Shown here: in pieces, positions 25,252 through 34,200 of the stretch
Layout: every line of letters begins with the position of its first letter
Position numbering within the stretch: the first letter of the stretch is position 1
Assembly (NCBI RefSeq): GCF_902506455.1
Contig: NZ_LR733844.1
Span: 1,127,788 to 1,191,787, forward strand
Direction of reading: 5' to 3'
Length of the DNA: 64,000 bases
Origin: Sphingomonas sp. 8AM
GTDB lineage: Bacteria > Pseudomonadota > Alphaproteobacteria > Sphingomonadales > Sphingomonadaceae
Notes under the pieces: model-generated
What the model was told of the DNA's origin: nothing
Databases searched by the model: none
Seen by the model: the letters and a program-made list of their open reading frames with translations, nothing else
Program-made: the position numbers and the translations under genes

Positions 25252-25267
25252 ATGGATCGCACTCTAG
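25141..25267 (+). mobile_element. IS630-family insertion sequence, 3' remnant
   Basis: The last about 37 codons of the E2 frame match the conserved C-terminal pattern of IS630 transposases (TWxxIGxLLxAFxPxECxNYxRNxGYA). After the TAG stop, ATGGATCGCACTCTAG probably is the terminal inverted repeat. The 5' part of the element, including the DDE catalytic region, is missing. It marks the junction between core genome and island. Confidence 0.7.
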
Positions 25268-25623
25268 CGGCCGATTTGCTCCGGCGACAGCGGTGCGTGG
25301 GGATCGGCAACGGTATGCTCCGGATCCTCACGCGGCTCGAACGCCACGACCCACTGCGGATAGCCGTTCGGCGACATGACGATGTCTGCATGTCCGACCG
25401 GGTCGTTGCCAGTTTCGATCCAGCCAGCCCCCTTGCAATAGTCGCAGACGGCCCTCTTGCACCGGAAGCTCACCAGATCGATCTCGGTGTTCCACTGCCC
25501 GTGTCCCTTGCAGATCGGGCACTTGGCATCGAGCGTGCCGTTCCGCGGCTGAAGCGGGATGATGTCGAACGCGTGAGGGCTGTTAGGGCCGTCACAGTAG
25601 ACGATGTTGCTGGCGTGGGCGAT
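25264..25623 (-). CDS. Small protein with two DnaJ-like CxxCxGxG zinc motifs
   Basis: The frame encodes two repeats, CPICKGHGQW and CDYCKGAGWI, spaced like the zinc knuckles of the DnaJ central domain, followed by an acidic tail ending PLSPEQIGR. Four cysteines can bind one zinc ion. No ATG or GTG fits: AAGGAG lies seven bases before an ATC codon at 25623 that begins AHASNIVYCDGPNSPHAFD, so a rare ATC start is possible; a GTG at 25473 would keep only the second motif. The stop falls inside the adjoining IS end. Function unknown, probably phage-derived. Confidence 0.5.
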   Translation of the reverse strand: MAHASNIVYCDGPNSPHAFDIIPLQPRNGTLDAKCPICKGHGQWNTEIDLVSFRCKRAVCDYCKGAGWIETGNDPVGHADIVMSPNGYPQWVVAFEPREDPEHTVADPHAPLSPEQIGR

Positions 25624-25798
25624 CGGTCTTCTCCTTGGCGCCGCACGAACGACTGGATCCGCGCTGCGGTTGCCGGATCAGGTCGGGCACAGCCTGGCCG
25701 CCCATGTTGACCATTGTTAACCTGACCGACCGGTTGTCGGGTCCGTGGGATCGCTGACGGCGGTACGACGGTAACGGCCCGCTACATAGTCGTGGGGC

Positions 25799-26047
25799 AT
25801 GCCCGTCCGCACGGCCCCGCGCAACGAGACTGGCCTGATCCGGCCCCGCCGGCCGAAGCCACGCGACTTCCGCGAACGGTATCTGGAGATGGGCTGGGAT
25901 CGCGAGATCGAGGACCATTATCGCTGCAACTGGCGGTGCATACGCAGGTGGATCATCGAGGAAGGCAAGGATCAGCTACGCGCAGATCGCGCCGCGGTGG
26001 TGGCGGCACAACGGGCTGCGGTGAGGGCGTCGAAGCGTCGGCGCTGA
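25799..26047 (+). CDS. Small HTH-like phage protein, copy A
   Basis: The 82-residue basic protein contains KPRDFRERYLEMGWDREIED and RCIRRWIIEEGKDQL, an arrangement like a short helix-turn-helix in which the second helix carries IRRW. It is a clear paralogue of the next gene (26063-26335), sharing the pattern P-x-DFRxRYxxxGW...(I/M)RRW(I/V)xEEGxDQLxAxR. Both copies are preceded by GCTGACGGCGGTA. Phage genomes often carry such small regulators near late genes. The specific role is unknown. Confidence 0.6.
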   Translation: MPVRTAPRNETGLIRPRRPKPRDFRERYLEMGWDREIEDHYRCNWRCIRRWIIEEGKDQLRADRAAVVAAQRAAVRASKRRR

Positions 26048-26062
26048 CGGCGGTAAGACCGC

Positions 26063-26335
26063 ATGCCGCGCCGGGATACGTCCGGTTGCATGAACCACGC
26101 ACGACCCCGCCCCGCAGACTTTCGCGCGAGATACGTCGCACTCGGCTGGACAGGCTGCATCGCGCACTACGGGACATCGTATGGCGTTATGCGCCGCTGG
26201 GTGAACGAGGAAGGGGCTGACCAGCTCGCTGCTGAGCGCGGCCAGCACGTCGAGCGGCTTCGTGAACGCGATCGTGCCTTCCGCCAGCGGGCAGCGGCTC
26301 AGCTCAGCGCTTCATACCTCGCGGCGACGGTCTGA
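26063..26335 (+). CDS. Small HTH-like phage protein, copy B
   Basis: A 90-residue paralogue of the preceding gene: RPRPADFRARYVALGWTGCI and MRRWVNEEGADQLAAERG align with copy A without large gaps. The C-terminal third (RDRAFRQRAAAQLSASYLAA) is specific to this copy. An alternative ATG at 26090 begins MNHARPRPADF. The pair lies just upstream of the tail genes. Confidence 0.6.
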   Translation: MPRRDTSGCMNHARPRPADFRARYVALGWTGCIAHYGTSYGVMRRWVNEEGADQLAAERGQHVERLRERDRAFRQRAAAQLSASYLAATV

Positions 26336-26348
26336 CCCGGAGGCACAT

Positions 26349-26753
26349 ATGAGCACCACTGCGGTTACATTGTCATTCGGCGGCAAGGACACGCTCTTCC
26401 ACATTACCGACACGGAAATTTGGCACATGGAATTGGCGCCTCTTCCGCGTGCTCCAGGCATGAACGGGCCGTCCGGGCGGATTGCGGTTGGCCCACTCTA
26501 CGCCCGCATTCTGCGGGGGCAATACCGGATCGACGGAGCCGACGTCGGCATTGCCGCTCAGGCTGAATGGGCGTCCCTGGATCTCGACAGGGTCATCTTC
26601 TACGGCTTGGTCGGCGGCGGCAAGGACGAGGACGAAGCCGCTCACCTGCTCAGGACAGTGACGCGCCCGATGCCGCTGATGCAGCGGTGGGATCTTGCGT
26701 TCGCGATTCTCGGCGCCCGTTTCGAAGGTGACGTCGGCGGCGGCGAAGACTGA
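26349..26753 (+). CDS. Phage tail assembly chaperone (GTA gp10/TAC_11-like)
   Basis: The 134-residue protein has the plan of the gene-transfer-agent-type tail assembly chaperone: an N-terminal strand pair (VTLSFGGKDTLFHITDTEIW), a central helix with the small-residue turn FYGLVGGGKDEDEAAHLLRT and a C-terminal LAFAILGARFEG. The VxxxGLxGGGxxxxEA core is the most diagnostic part. GGAGGC precedes the ATG. It overlaps nothing and is followed two bases later by the gp10-like gene. The assignment rests on pattern and position ahead of the tape measure gene. Confidence 0.65.
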   Translation: MSTTAVTLSFGGKDTLFHITDTEIWHMELAPLPRAPGMNGPSGRIAVGPLYARILRGQYRIDGADVGIAAQAEWASLDLDRVIFYGLVGGGKDEDEAAHLLRTVTRPMPLMQRWDLAFAILGARFEGDVGGGED

Positions 26754-26754
26754 C

Positions 26755-27159
26755 GTGACCCGCTCGCGTTTCTCTGGTCGGTTGCGCAGCCTGGTGCCGG
26801 CGATCGTGCCCGACATCTCGAAGGCGCTGTTCGCCGCGGGCGAAGCTCTCGCCGTCGATGCACAGACGTCAATCACCGAGGGCAGCGTGTCGGGCAGGCA
26901 GCACGTCTCGAGCGCCGCGGGTCAACCGCCGAATGCGGACACTCACCACCTCGCGAACAACATCGAGGTGACTCAGGACACGCCGCTGAAAGTCGTTGTG
27001 ACATCGAAGGCCAAGTACAGCGCGTCGCTCGAATTTGGCACGTCCCGGATGTCGGAACGACCCTTCATGAGACCTGCTGCCGAGCGTGCCCGGCCCGAGA
27101 TCAACAAGCGCATCAGCCGCGCCGCCCGCCGCGCGATCCGACAGCATTTCAGGGGTTGA
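26755..27159 (+). CDS. HK97 gp10-like tail completion protein
   Basis: The 134-residue protein starts at GTG one base after the preceding stop. The region VDAQTSITEGSVSGRQHVSS, then VTSKAKYSASLEFGTSRMSE and RPFMRPAAERARPEI, follows the HK97-gp10 family pattern (a short helix, a YAxxxEFGT strand turn and PFxRPA near the end). Members close the head-tail or tail terminator interface. Position immediately before the tape measure gene agrees, although in complete phages other tail genes come between. Confidence 0.75.
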   Translation: MTRSRFSGRLRSLVPAIVPDISKALFAAGEALAVDAQTSITEGSVSGRQHVSSAAGQPPNADTHHLANNIEVTQDTPLKVVVTSKAKYSASLEFGTSRMSERPFMRPAAERARPEINKRISRAARRAIRQHFRG

Positions 27160-27162
27160 ACC

Positions 27163-29745
27163 ATGGCCGCCATCACCGCCGAAGAAGTCGCCGTCGATCT
27201 GCTGGCGCGATACGACAAGATGGAGCGGCAGCTCCGCGCCGCAGAGAACGTCGTCGATCGACGGTTGAGCAATATGGAGGGCCGAGGCGCCGCGTTCGTG
27301 TCGCGCTTCAATGGTCTGCTCGCTGGCGTCAGCGCCGTGGCGCTCGGCAAAGAGTTTCTGAAGCTCGCCGACAGCGCCAAGGCGATCGACGCGCAGCTCA
27401 GGCTCGCCACCTCGGGCTTCGGCTCGTACGCGCAAGCGCAGGTGGACGTGCAGCGCCTCTCTGCCGCCACACGCGGGGAACTCAGCGCCACCGCGAACCT
27501 GTACGGCAACTTCATCCGTGCCTCCCAGGAGTCTGGCCGAAGCCAGGAACAGGCAGCACGCGCGACCGAGACGTTCAGCAAGGCGCTGAAGATCGGCGGC
27601 GCTGACGCTGCTGCGACGGCATCTGCCACGCTTCAGTTCAGCCAGGCGCTCGCTTCAGGTGTGCTCCGGGGTGACGAGTTCAACTCGATCATGGAAGCAT
27701 CGCCGCGTGTTGCGCGGCTCCTGGCCGCTGGGCTGGGCGTCCCGATCGGTCAGTTGCGCAAGATGGCCGAGGAGGGGAAGATCACTCGTGATGTCCTGTT
27801 CCGAGCGCTGACGGACACCAAATTCACGAAGGGGATCGACGACGAGTTCAAGACGCTGCCGGTGACGTTCAGCGACGCCATGCAGCAGGTCGAGAACGCA
27901 GCCGTGACCACCTTCGGCGCCTTCGACCGAGGGGGCGAATTCTCTACGGCGTTTGCCAGCTTCATTACCGAGGGCTCGACCGGCTTCAAGGGATTGGCGA
28001 CCGATGCCGAGCAGATGGGTGTCGACATTCGCGCGACGCTCGCAGGGCTGTACGACGCGTTCAATCCGATGCTGGAGGGCGCTCGGTCGGCCTTCGAATT
28101 GCTGGGCGGTGACAGTCGATCCTTGGTCGAGCAGGTGCGTGGGGACATTTCGTTCATCCTCGGCGCGATCGATCGCTTCAGCAATCTCGGCGACGGCATC
28201 GAGACATCCTTGGTCAACGGCCTCAACCGAGCGATTGACCGAGCCGGTGGCGGCAAGCACTTCGCCCAACCCGGCCCGGCGTCCGACCTACAGGGTCGGT
28301 TCGATCGTGGCTTCGACAGCCGGCAACAGGCGGGCCGCCAATCAGCCCTACGCCGCGCATTCGGCGCCGAAGGCGCTTTCCGGCTCAACACACCAGACGG
28401 TCGTCGCATTCTTAGCGCGACCCCGCCTCGCGTCAGTCCTCCCGCAGCCGATCCCGCGGGAACGAAGCGCAAGGGTCCGTCAGCCGATACGCTTGCGCGG
28501 CGTGCTGAGGCGCAACGTCAAAAGGAGCTGCGCAACGACGACGCGTTCGCAAATGAGAAGGCCGGCCTCAACCAAGACCTGCTGCGCGCGCGTCGCTCCG
28601 CCGCCACCGCCGCTGACATCGTTGCGCAGTTCGAGTTGCAGGAGATCGGCGTCGCCCGTGATCGGCAGAACAGCTCCTATCAGCGGGATGTCGCCGAGAA
28701 AAAGCTGACGCAGGCACGCGCCGACGAGTTGATCGCGGTTAACAATCAGGTCGCCGCCGCTCGGGCTGCCCAGGTTCAGGCGGAACGTGACGAGCGAGCT
28801 CGGGCGGATCGTGCCGCTGTCTCCCAGGCGGACCTTGCCAACGCGCGCGATCTGGCGTCGATGAATGTGGATCTAGCGACGACGACGCGGGCACGACGCG
28901 ACGCGGCTTTGCGCCTGTTAGACGTGGAGTTCCAGCTTGAACGTAGCCGGCTAGATGCGGTCCTTGCCTCCCAGGAAAGCACCGAGGCCGAGCGTGAGAT
29001 TGCGCGGCGGCGGCTGGCCGTCCTGCCCCAGATCGAGAGCAATGAGCGCGCTGGCGTGACCCAGCGGTATGCCGGGCCAGTCGGCCAATACACGAACCGC
29101 TTGCGTGCTTCGGTCGGTGACATGGACGAAGCACTTGAGGGCGTGGCGGCGAATGGCCTCGCCACCGTCGAGGATGGGCTCACGTCGATCGCTACCCGAA
29201 CGCAGAGCGTAGGTGATGCCTTCAAGCAAATGGCCGACCGGATCATCGCGGATCTGATCCGGATCGCGGTGCAGAAAGCGATCCTTGCCGCCGTTGGTGG
29301 ATCAGCCGATGCGGGCTTTGGTGCGGTAGAGGCCGGTGGTGGCGGCGGCGGTGGTGGCGTCGCCGGTTTCCTCGGCTCGTTGTTCGGCTCCGCTGCTCGT
29401 AGCGTCGGTGGCCGCGCGTCAGGTGGCTATGTCGCCCCACATTCGATCGTGAATGTGAACGAGGGCGTTCGACGTGGCCCGGAACTGCTTCGCATGGGAT
29501 CGGCGGGGGGCACCGTCATTCCGCTGGGTCAGGCAAATGCCGTAGCTACCAGAGCGCCAGCACCGCAGCCGGTCGTAGTGCAGCTTGTGGTCGGCAAGGG
29601 GCAGATGTTCGAGCCTGCCGTGCGTCAGATCAGCGGGCAGGTGTCGGTGCAGACTGTGCAGGCGGCGGCGCCCGATCTCATCAAGGCCGGCGGTCGAGCC
29701 GGGGTCGGGATGATGAACAAGGCAAATCGGCTTGGGACGTATTGA
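27163..29745 (+). CDS. Phage tail tape measure protein
   Basis: The 860-residue protein sets tail length and aids DNA ejection. The N-terminal domain (about 40-240) contains KAIDAQLRLATSGFGSYAQA and FSQALASGVLRGDEFNSIME, diagnostic of the tape_meas_nterm family, then SPRVARLLAAGLGVPIGQLR. A long Ala/Arg/Glu-rich helical middle (410-640) is likely coiled coil, and a Gly-rich hydrophobic segment (AGGGGGGGGVAGFLGSLFGS) lies near 730-745. It appears complete, ending KANRLGTY. Downstream minor tail genes are missing: the next 30 bp lead straight into the end of an opposing non-phage gene. Confidence 0.93.
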   Translation: MAAITAEEVAVDLLARYDKMERQLRAAENVVDRRLSNMEGRGAAFVSRFNGLLAGVSAVALGKEFLKLADSAKAIDAQLRLATSGFGSYAQAQVDVQRLSAATRGELSATANLYGNFIRASQESGRSQEQAARATETFSKALKIGGADAAATASATLQFSQALASGVLRGDEFNSIMEASPRVARLLAAGLGVPIGQLRKMAEEGKITRDVLFRALTDTKFTKGIDDEFKTLPVTFSDAMQQVENAAVTTFGAFDRGGEFSTAFASFITEGSTGFKGLATDAEQMGVDIRATLAGLYDAFNPMLEGARSAFELLGGDSRSLVEQVRGDISFILGAIDRFSNLGDGIETSLVNGLNRAIDRAGGGKHFAQPGPASDLQGRFDRGFDSRQQAGRQSALRRAFGAEGAFRLNTPDGRRILSATPPRVSPPAADPAGTKRKGPSADTLARRAEAQRQKELRNDDAFANEKAGLNQDLLRARRSAATAADIVAQFELQEIGVARDRQNSSYQRDVAEKKLTQARADELIAVNNQVAAARAAQVQAERDERARADRAAVSQADLANARDLASMNVDLATTTRARRDAALRLLDVEFQLERSRLDAVLASQESTEAEREIARRRLAVLPQIESNERAGVTQRYAGPVGQYTNRLRASVGDMDEALEGVAANGLATVEDGLTSIATRTQSVGDAFKQMADRIIADLIRIAVQKAILAAVGGSADAGFGAVEAGGGGGGGGVAGFLGSLFGSAARSVGGRASGGYVAPHSIVNVNEGVRRGPELLRMGSAGGTVIPLGQANAVATRAPAPQPVVVQLVVGKGQMFEPAVRQISGQVSVQTVQAAAPDLIKAGGRAGVGMMNKANRLGTY

Positions 29746-29774
29746 TGAAGACGTGTGGCCGGCGAAACGAAGGC

Positions 29775-30275
29775 TCACTTCGCGAACGGGTCATCCTTCA
29801 TAGCGCTACGGCGTCGCCCAACGCAGCGGCCTACCTCAAGCAACGCCTTGTAAGAGCCAGCAAGATTGTATCGGCCAATCAACTGATCATCGCGCCTAAT
29901 TTCAATATCCTTGGAGATCATCGCGGTCGCCAGCAAATCCGTACCTTCTAGTGGCACGTAAATTCCAGAACTGCTACCCGTCTTCATCCCGCTCGCGGAG
30001 AAGCGAGTAGGCTCGCCCCCGTCGAACGAAACGAAGATATTGTAGCGCTCGTCATCTTTAATCGATGACCATTTGTCATTCCAAAGCGTCATAGCGCTAC
30101 TTTGGCCATCGTACGACAGCGAGAGCACCGTTCCATCCTCGAACGAGCCCTCTATGCCGCAGTCATTCTCTGACTCCGCAATGGACCACCCGCGCACTGT
30201 TTTGTCCGCGGCCGCGACAGGGTTTGAAAGGGTCAGGATGAACGTCAAAGCGATTGTGTACAGTTCTGCTCGCAT
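29775..30275 (-). CDS. Secreted hypothetical protein
   Basis: The 166-residue protein starts MRAELYTIALTFILTLSNPV with a signal peptide cleaved near AAA-D. The mature part is beta-rich with two cysteines (NDCGIEGSF and LEVGRCVGR) that could form a disulfide in the periplasm. Base composition is lower in GC than the flanks, which suggests separate acquisition. It converges on the tape measure gene with a 29-bp gap. No family is recognised. Confidence 0.7.
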   Translation of the reverse strand: MRAELYTIALTFILTLSNPVAAADKTVRGWSIAESENDCGIEGSFEDGTVLSLSYDGQSSAMTLWNDKWSSIKDDERYNIFVSFDGGEPTRFSASGMKTGSSSGIYVPLEGTDLLATAMISKDIEIRRDDQLIGRYNLAGSYKALLEVGRCVGRRRSAMKDDPFAK

Positions 30276-30306
30276 GTCTCGTTGGCCCCACCCTTAGCCA
30301 AAGGCG

Positions 30307-30975
30307 CTAGTCAAACAGCGGACCGGCACCGTCCTTGCCACCGCTTATCGTGGCATCCTGCTGCACCGTCATCAACTGCGACGGAAACGGCTTGGCCAGA
30401 GCGACGGCATCGTCGAACGGGCACGTCAGCCACCGCTCCTCGTCTTCCTCATCGAGCAGGACCGGCATGGCCTTGGGGTGGATGGGCGCCACCAGCGGGT
30501 TGGGATCGGTCGTAAGGAACGCGAACACCGCGCCGCCATCGATCGGCCGCCATACGCCCGCAAAGCTGACGATCGGCCGGCTCAGCACGTCGAACCAGAA
30601 CAGCGGGCGCTTGCCGGTCGGACCGGGGCCATACTCGCTGAAGCTGGTGAACGGGACGAGGCACCGCCGCTCAGGGTTCGCTAGCGCCGACTTCCAGAAC
30701 GGCGAGATGTAGTTCCTGACGTTGGTGACCTTCGTGTCGAGCAACACGGGCTTGCCGGTCGCCTTGTCGATGCGCTTGCCGGGCACCTTGCGCGGGAAGC
30801 CCCAACGCATGACGTCGAGCGTGTGGGCGCCGTCTTCCTGACGCACGACATATGCCGGCTTGTCGGGGAACAGCTCAGGCGGCGGGATCGTGTGATCGGG
30901 CGGGAAAGGTGCCTCGACGCCGTAGCGGGCGGCGATCGCGATCTGAGCTTCGGTCATTCGATAGCGGTTGCACAT
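30307..30975 (-). CDS. SOS response-associated peptidase (SRAP/HMCES/YedK family)
   Basis: The 222-residue protein begins MCNRYRMT, exposing Cys2 after Met removal; Cys2 forms a thiazolidine crosslink with abasic sites in single-stranded DNA. The Asn of KVTNVRNYISPFW, Glu of VPFTSFSEYGPG and His of APIHPKAMPVLL are the other conserved active-site positions. The family shields abasic sites and is often linked to SOS genes. No GTTC-N7-GTTC box is visible nearby. The location inside the island suggests a mobile accessory copy. Confidence 0.92.
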   Translation of the reverse strand: MCNRYRMTEAQIAIAARYGVEAPFPPDHTIPPPELFPDKPAYVVRQEDGAHTLDVMRWGFPRKVPGKRIDKATGKPVLLDTKVTNVRNYISPFWKSALANPERRCLVPFTSFSEYGPGPTGKRPLFWFDVLSRPIVSFAGVWRPIDGGAVFAFLTTDPNPLVAPIHPKAMPVLLDEEDEERWLTCPFDDAVALAKPFPSQLMTVQQDATISGGKDGAGPLFD

Positions 30976-31206
30976 GGGCGCATCGTGCTGAGCGAGGAGG
31001 CAGAGTCAACAATCGCCGACGGCCCAATGTCAGACGTTCGGGTAGTCGTCGCAACCGCCGTGCTTCCGACATTATTCGACTTAGATTGACGCTCCGTCGA
31101 CATCATCGTTGAGTAGCGCGGACTGAGATCGCAGGGCAATCAGGCGTTGCTTTAGATTGCTTCGTAAGCTCTGGCGGAAGCCACGAGATTCGGTAATCAT
31201 CCGGGC

Positions 31207-34200
31207 GTGAACGATGATGCATCAAGGGAGCCGTCCCAGCAGCAGCACCTCCTGACGGCGAGCGAACGCCTCGTCACTGCACGGTCGATCTCAGAGGTCG
31301 TCGAAGTCCTGCGCGATACCACTCGCAATACCGTCGGCGCGGAAGGCATTGCGGTGGTGCTGAAGGACGGCGACCGCTGCGCCTATGTGGCCGAAGATGC
31401 GGTGTCACCGCTGTGGCAGGGCGAGAGCTTTCCGCAGAACGCGTGCATTTCAGGCTGGGCCATGCGGCATGGGCAAACCGTCACGATCCGCGACGTCAGG
31501 CTCGACGAGCGCATCCCGCAGGAAGCCTACGCTAGGACGTTCGTGCGGAGCCTCGTGATGGTCCCAATCGGGCGGCCCGAAGCCGTCGCAGCGCTGGGAG
31601 CATACTGGTCGGAGGTTGCCGACCATGACGACGGCGCAGTCGAACGGCTCGAGGCATTGGCTCGGCTTGCAACCATCGCGGTAGAGAATGCGCGGCTTAC
31701 CGCGGCACGGGACCGAGCCCACGCTCTCAGCACGGCGCAGAACCGTATTCTGGAACTAGCGGTAGAGGATGCCCCTCTCAAAGACACCCTCACAGAGATC
31801 GTCCGGGAAGTTGAGACGCTTTCCGACACCGGCGTGCTCGGAAGTATCCTCCTGCTTGACGAAGACGGAAGACACCTGCGCCATGGCGCGGGACCGAGCC
31901 TTCCTACCGAATACAATGAAGCGATCGACGGCATCAATGTCGGACCGTCTGTGGGATCCTGCGGCAAAGCGGCCTTCACGGGTGAGGCCGTCTTCGTCTC
32001 GGACATCAGCAGCGATCCGCTCTGGGCCGACTTCAGGGATCTAGCTCTTTCACATAACCTTTGCGCGTGCTGGTCGATTCCGATCCGCTCGGCGAACGCC
32101 ACGCTGCTCGGCACCTTCGCCATGTATCATCGGCAGCAACGCGTGCCCCAGAAAGCAGATCTCGAGATTGTCGACTTCGTTGTCCGCACGGCCGCACTGG
32201 TAATCGAGCGGTCCGCTAGTGAGACGAGCCTGCGACGCAGCGAGGCGCGCTATCGCCAGATCGTCGAAGGAGCGGAGGACTTTGCAATTGTAACCTTCGA
32301 TGCGGAAGGACGCGTCACCGGCTGGAACCGGGGGGCGGAGAACATCGTGGGGCACGATGCCGCCTACGCCATTGGCCGGCCCGGCGACTTCTTCTACACC
32401 AAGATGGACCGGTCGTCCGGCGCGTTCTGGCGCGAAGTCGAATGCGCGCGGCGCGAGGGGCGCGCGGTAAACGAGCGCTGGCATCTTCGTTCCGACGGAA
32501 GGCGGTTCTGGGGTTCGGGTTTGATGATGCCGCTGGCGATGGACCATGGCGGCTTCATGAAGTTCTTCCGCGATGGCACAGCGGAGCACGAGGCAGAGGC
32601 GAACCTGCGCGCGAGCGAGGAGCGGCTCAGGTTCCTGGCGGAGGTTGAAGAGCGGCTGTTCCGGTCGGCGGATGCCGAGCATGCGATGGCGGCCGCAACC
32701 GAGTTGCTCGGACGCCGGATCGGCGCGTCGCGTTGCGCCTACGCCGACGTAGAGGAGAACGGCGACACCTTTCACATTCGCCGCGACTTCGTCGATGCCG
32801 GCTTGGCCACCTCCGCTGGCACGTACAGCCTCGACTTATTCGGTGCGCGAGCCGCCTCCGACATGCGTGGCGGCAACGTCCTGGTCGTGCAAGACGTCGG
32901 CGCCGAGCTCGACGATGTTGGCGTGGACACATTCCGATCAATCGGGATTGAGGCGATCATCTGCTGCCCGCTTATCAAGGCTGGTCGATTGACAGCCATG
33001 ATGGCAATTCATCAGAATCAGCCGCGGAACTGGACAGCCGACGAGATCGCATTGACCAGGGACGTGGTCGAACGCTGCTGGGCTCATGTCGAGCGCGTGG
33101 GCTCCGAGGCGCGGCTTCGCGACAGCGAAGAACGGCTGCGCCTCGCCGTGACCAACGCCGAGGTCGGCTTCTGGGATGTCGACATCGTAAACGACGTGCT
33201 GATCTGGCCCGCGAGGACCAAGGCGATGTTCGGTATTTCACCCGACGTGCCTGTGACCATGCAGGATTTTTACGAGGGTTTGCATCCGGAAGACCGCGCG
33301 GCGACCAGCGAAGCGTTTGCTGCGGCCGCTGATCCGGCGCGACGCGCACTTTACGATGTCGACTATCGCACCATCGGAAAGAAAGACGGTGTCGTCCGCT
33401 GGGTCGCTGCTAAGGGCCGCGGCGTTTTCGACGATCTAGGCCGATGCCTGCGGGTCGCGGGCACGGCTGTCGACATCACGCCGCGAAAGGTTGCAGAGGA
33501 AGCGTTGCGCGAACTCAACGCGACGCTCGAGGCCCGCGTTGAGCTCGCAGTCGCCGAACGGGAGGTGGCGCAGGAAGCACTGCGACAGAGCCAGAAAATG
33601 GAGGCGATGGGCCAGCTGACGGGCGGCGTAGCACACGACTTCAACAACCTGCTTACACCCATCGTTGGCGCTCTCGACATGCTCCAGCGCAAGGGCCTTG
33701 GCGGCGAGCGCGAGCAACGGCTGATCGACGGCGCGGCTAAGTCAGCGGACCGTGCGAAGACGCTCGTTCAACGGCTCCTTGCCTTCGCGCGCCGACAACC
33801 GCTTCAGGCGGTCGCGGTTGACGTAGCGAAGCTGGTGCACGGGATGGGGGACTTGGTGTCCAGCACGACGGGGCCGCAGATTAAAGTGGCGGTCGAGGCA
33901 CCGGACGACCTTCCCGCCGCTCGAGCGGATCCGAACCAACTGGAGATGGCGATTCTCAACCTGGCGGTGAACGCACGTGACGCGATGCCGGACGGTGGCA
34001 CTCTGCGCATCTCAGCAGCACGTGCAGCCGCTCGCGGGGGTGAGCGCCCAGGCCTGAAGGCCGGCGACTACATCCGGTTGTCCGTGGCCGATACCGGCGC
34101 CGGCATGGATGAAGCGACTATGGTCCGAGCCATCGAGCCGTTTTTCTCCACAAAGGGGATCGGCAAGGGCACGGGACTCGGCTTGTCGATGGTCCACGGC

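Noticed and set aside
25252..26000. Second copy of the tRNA-Arg 3' end as left attachment site
   Set aside because: No match to the last 20 bases of the tRNA was seen by eye near the left border; a computed search is needed.
29742..29951. Frame starting at the ATG after the tape measure gene
   Set aside because: After a few codons it runs antisense through the secreted-protein gene; it marks a junction rather than a gene.
25252..30300. Complete prophage
   Set aside because: No terminase, portal, capsid, lysis or integrase genes are visible; only three tail genes and small proteins.
30976..31206. SOS box upstream of the SRAP gene
   Set aside because: No GTTC-N7-GTTC or GAAC-N7-GAAC pair was found in this gap despite the gene's SOS association.
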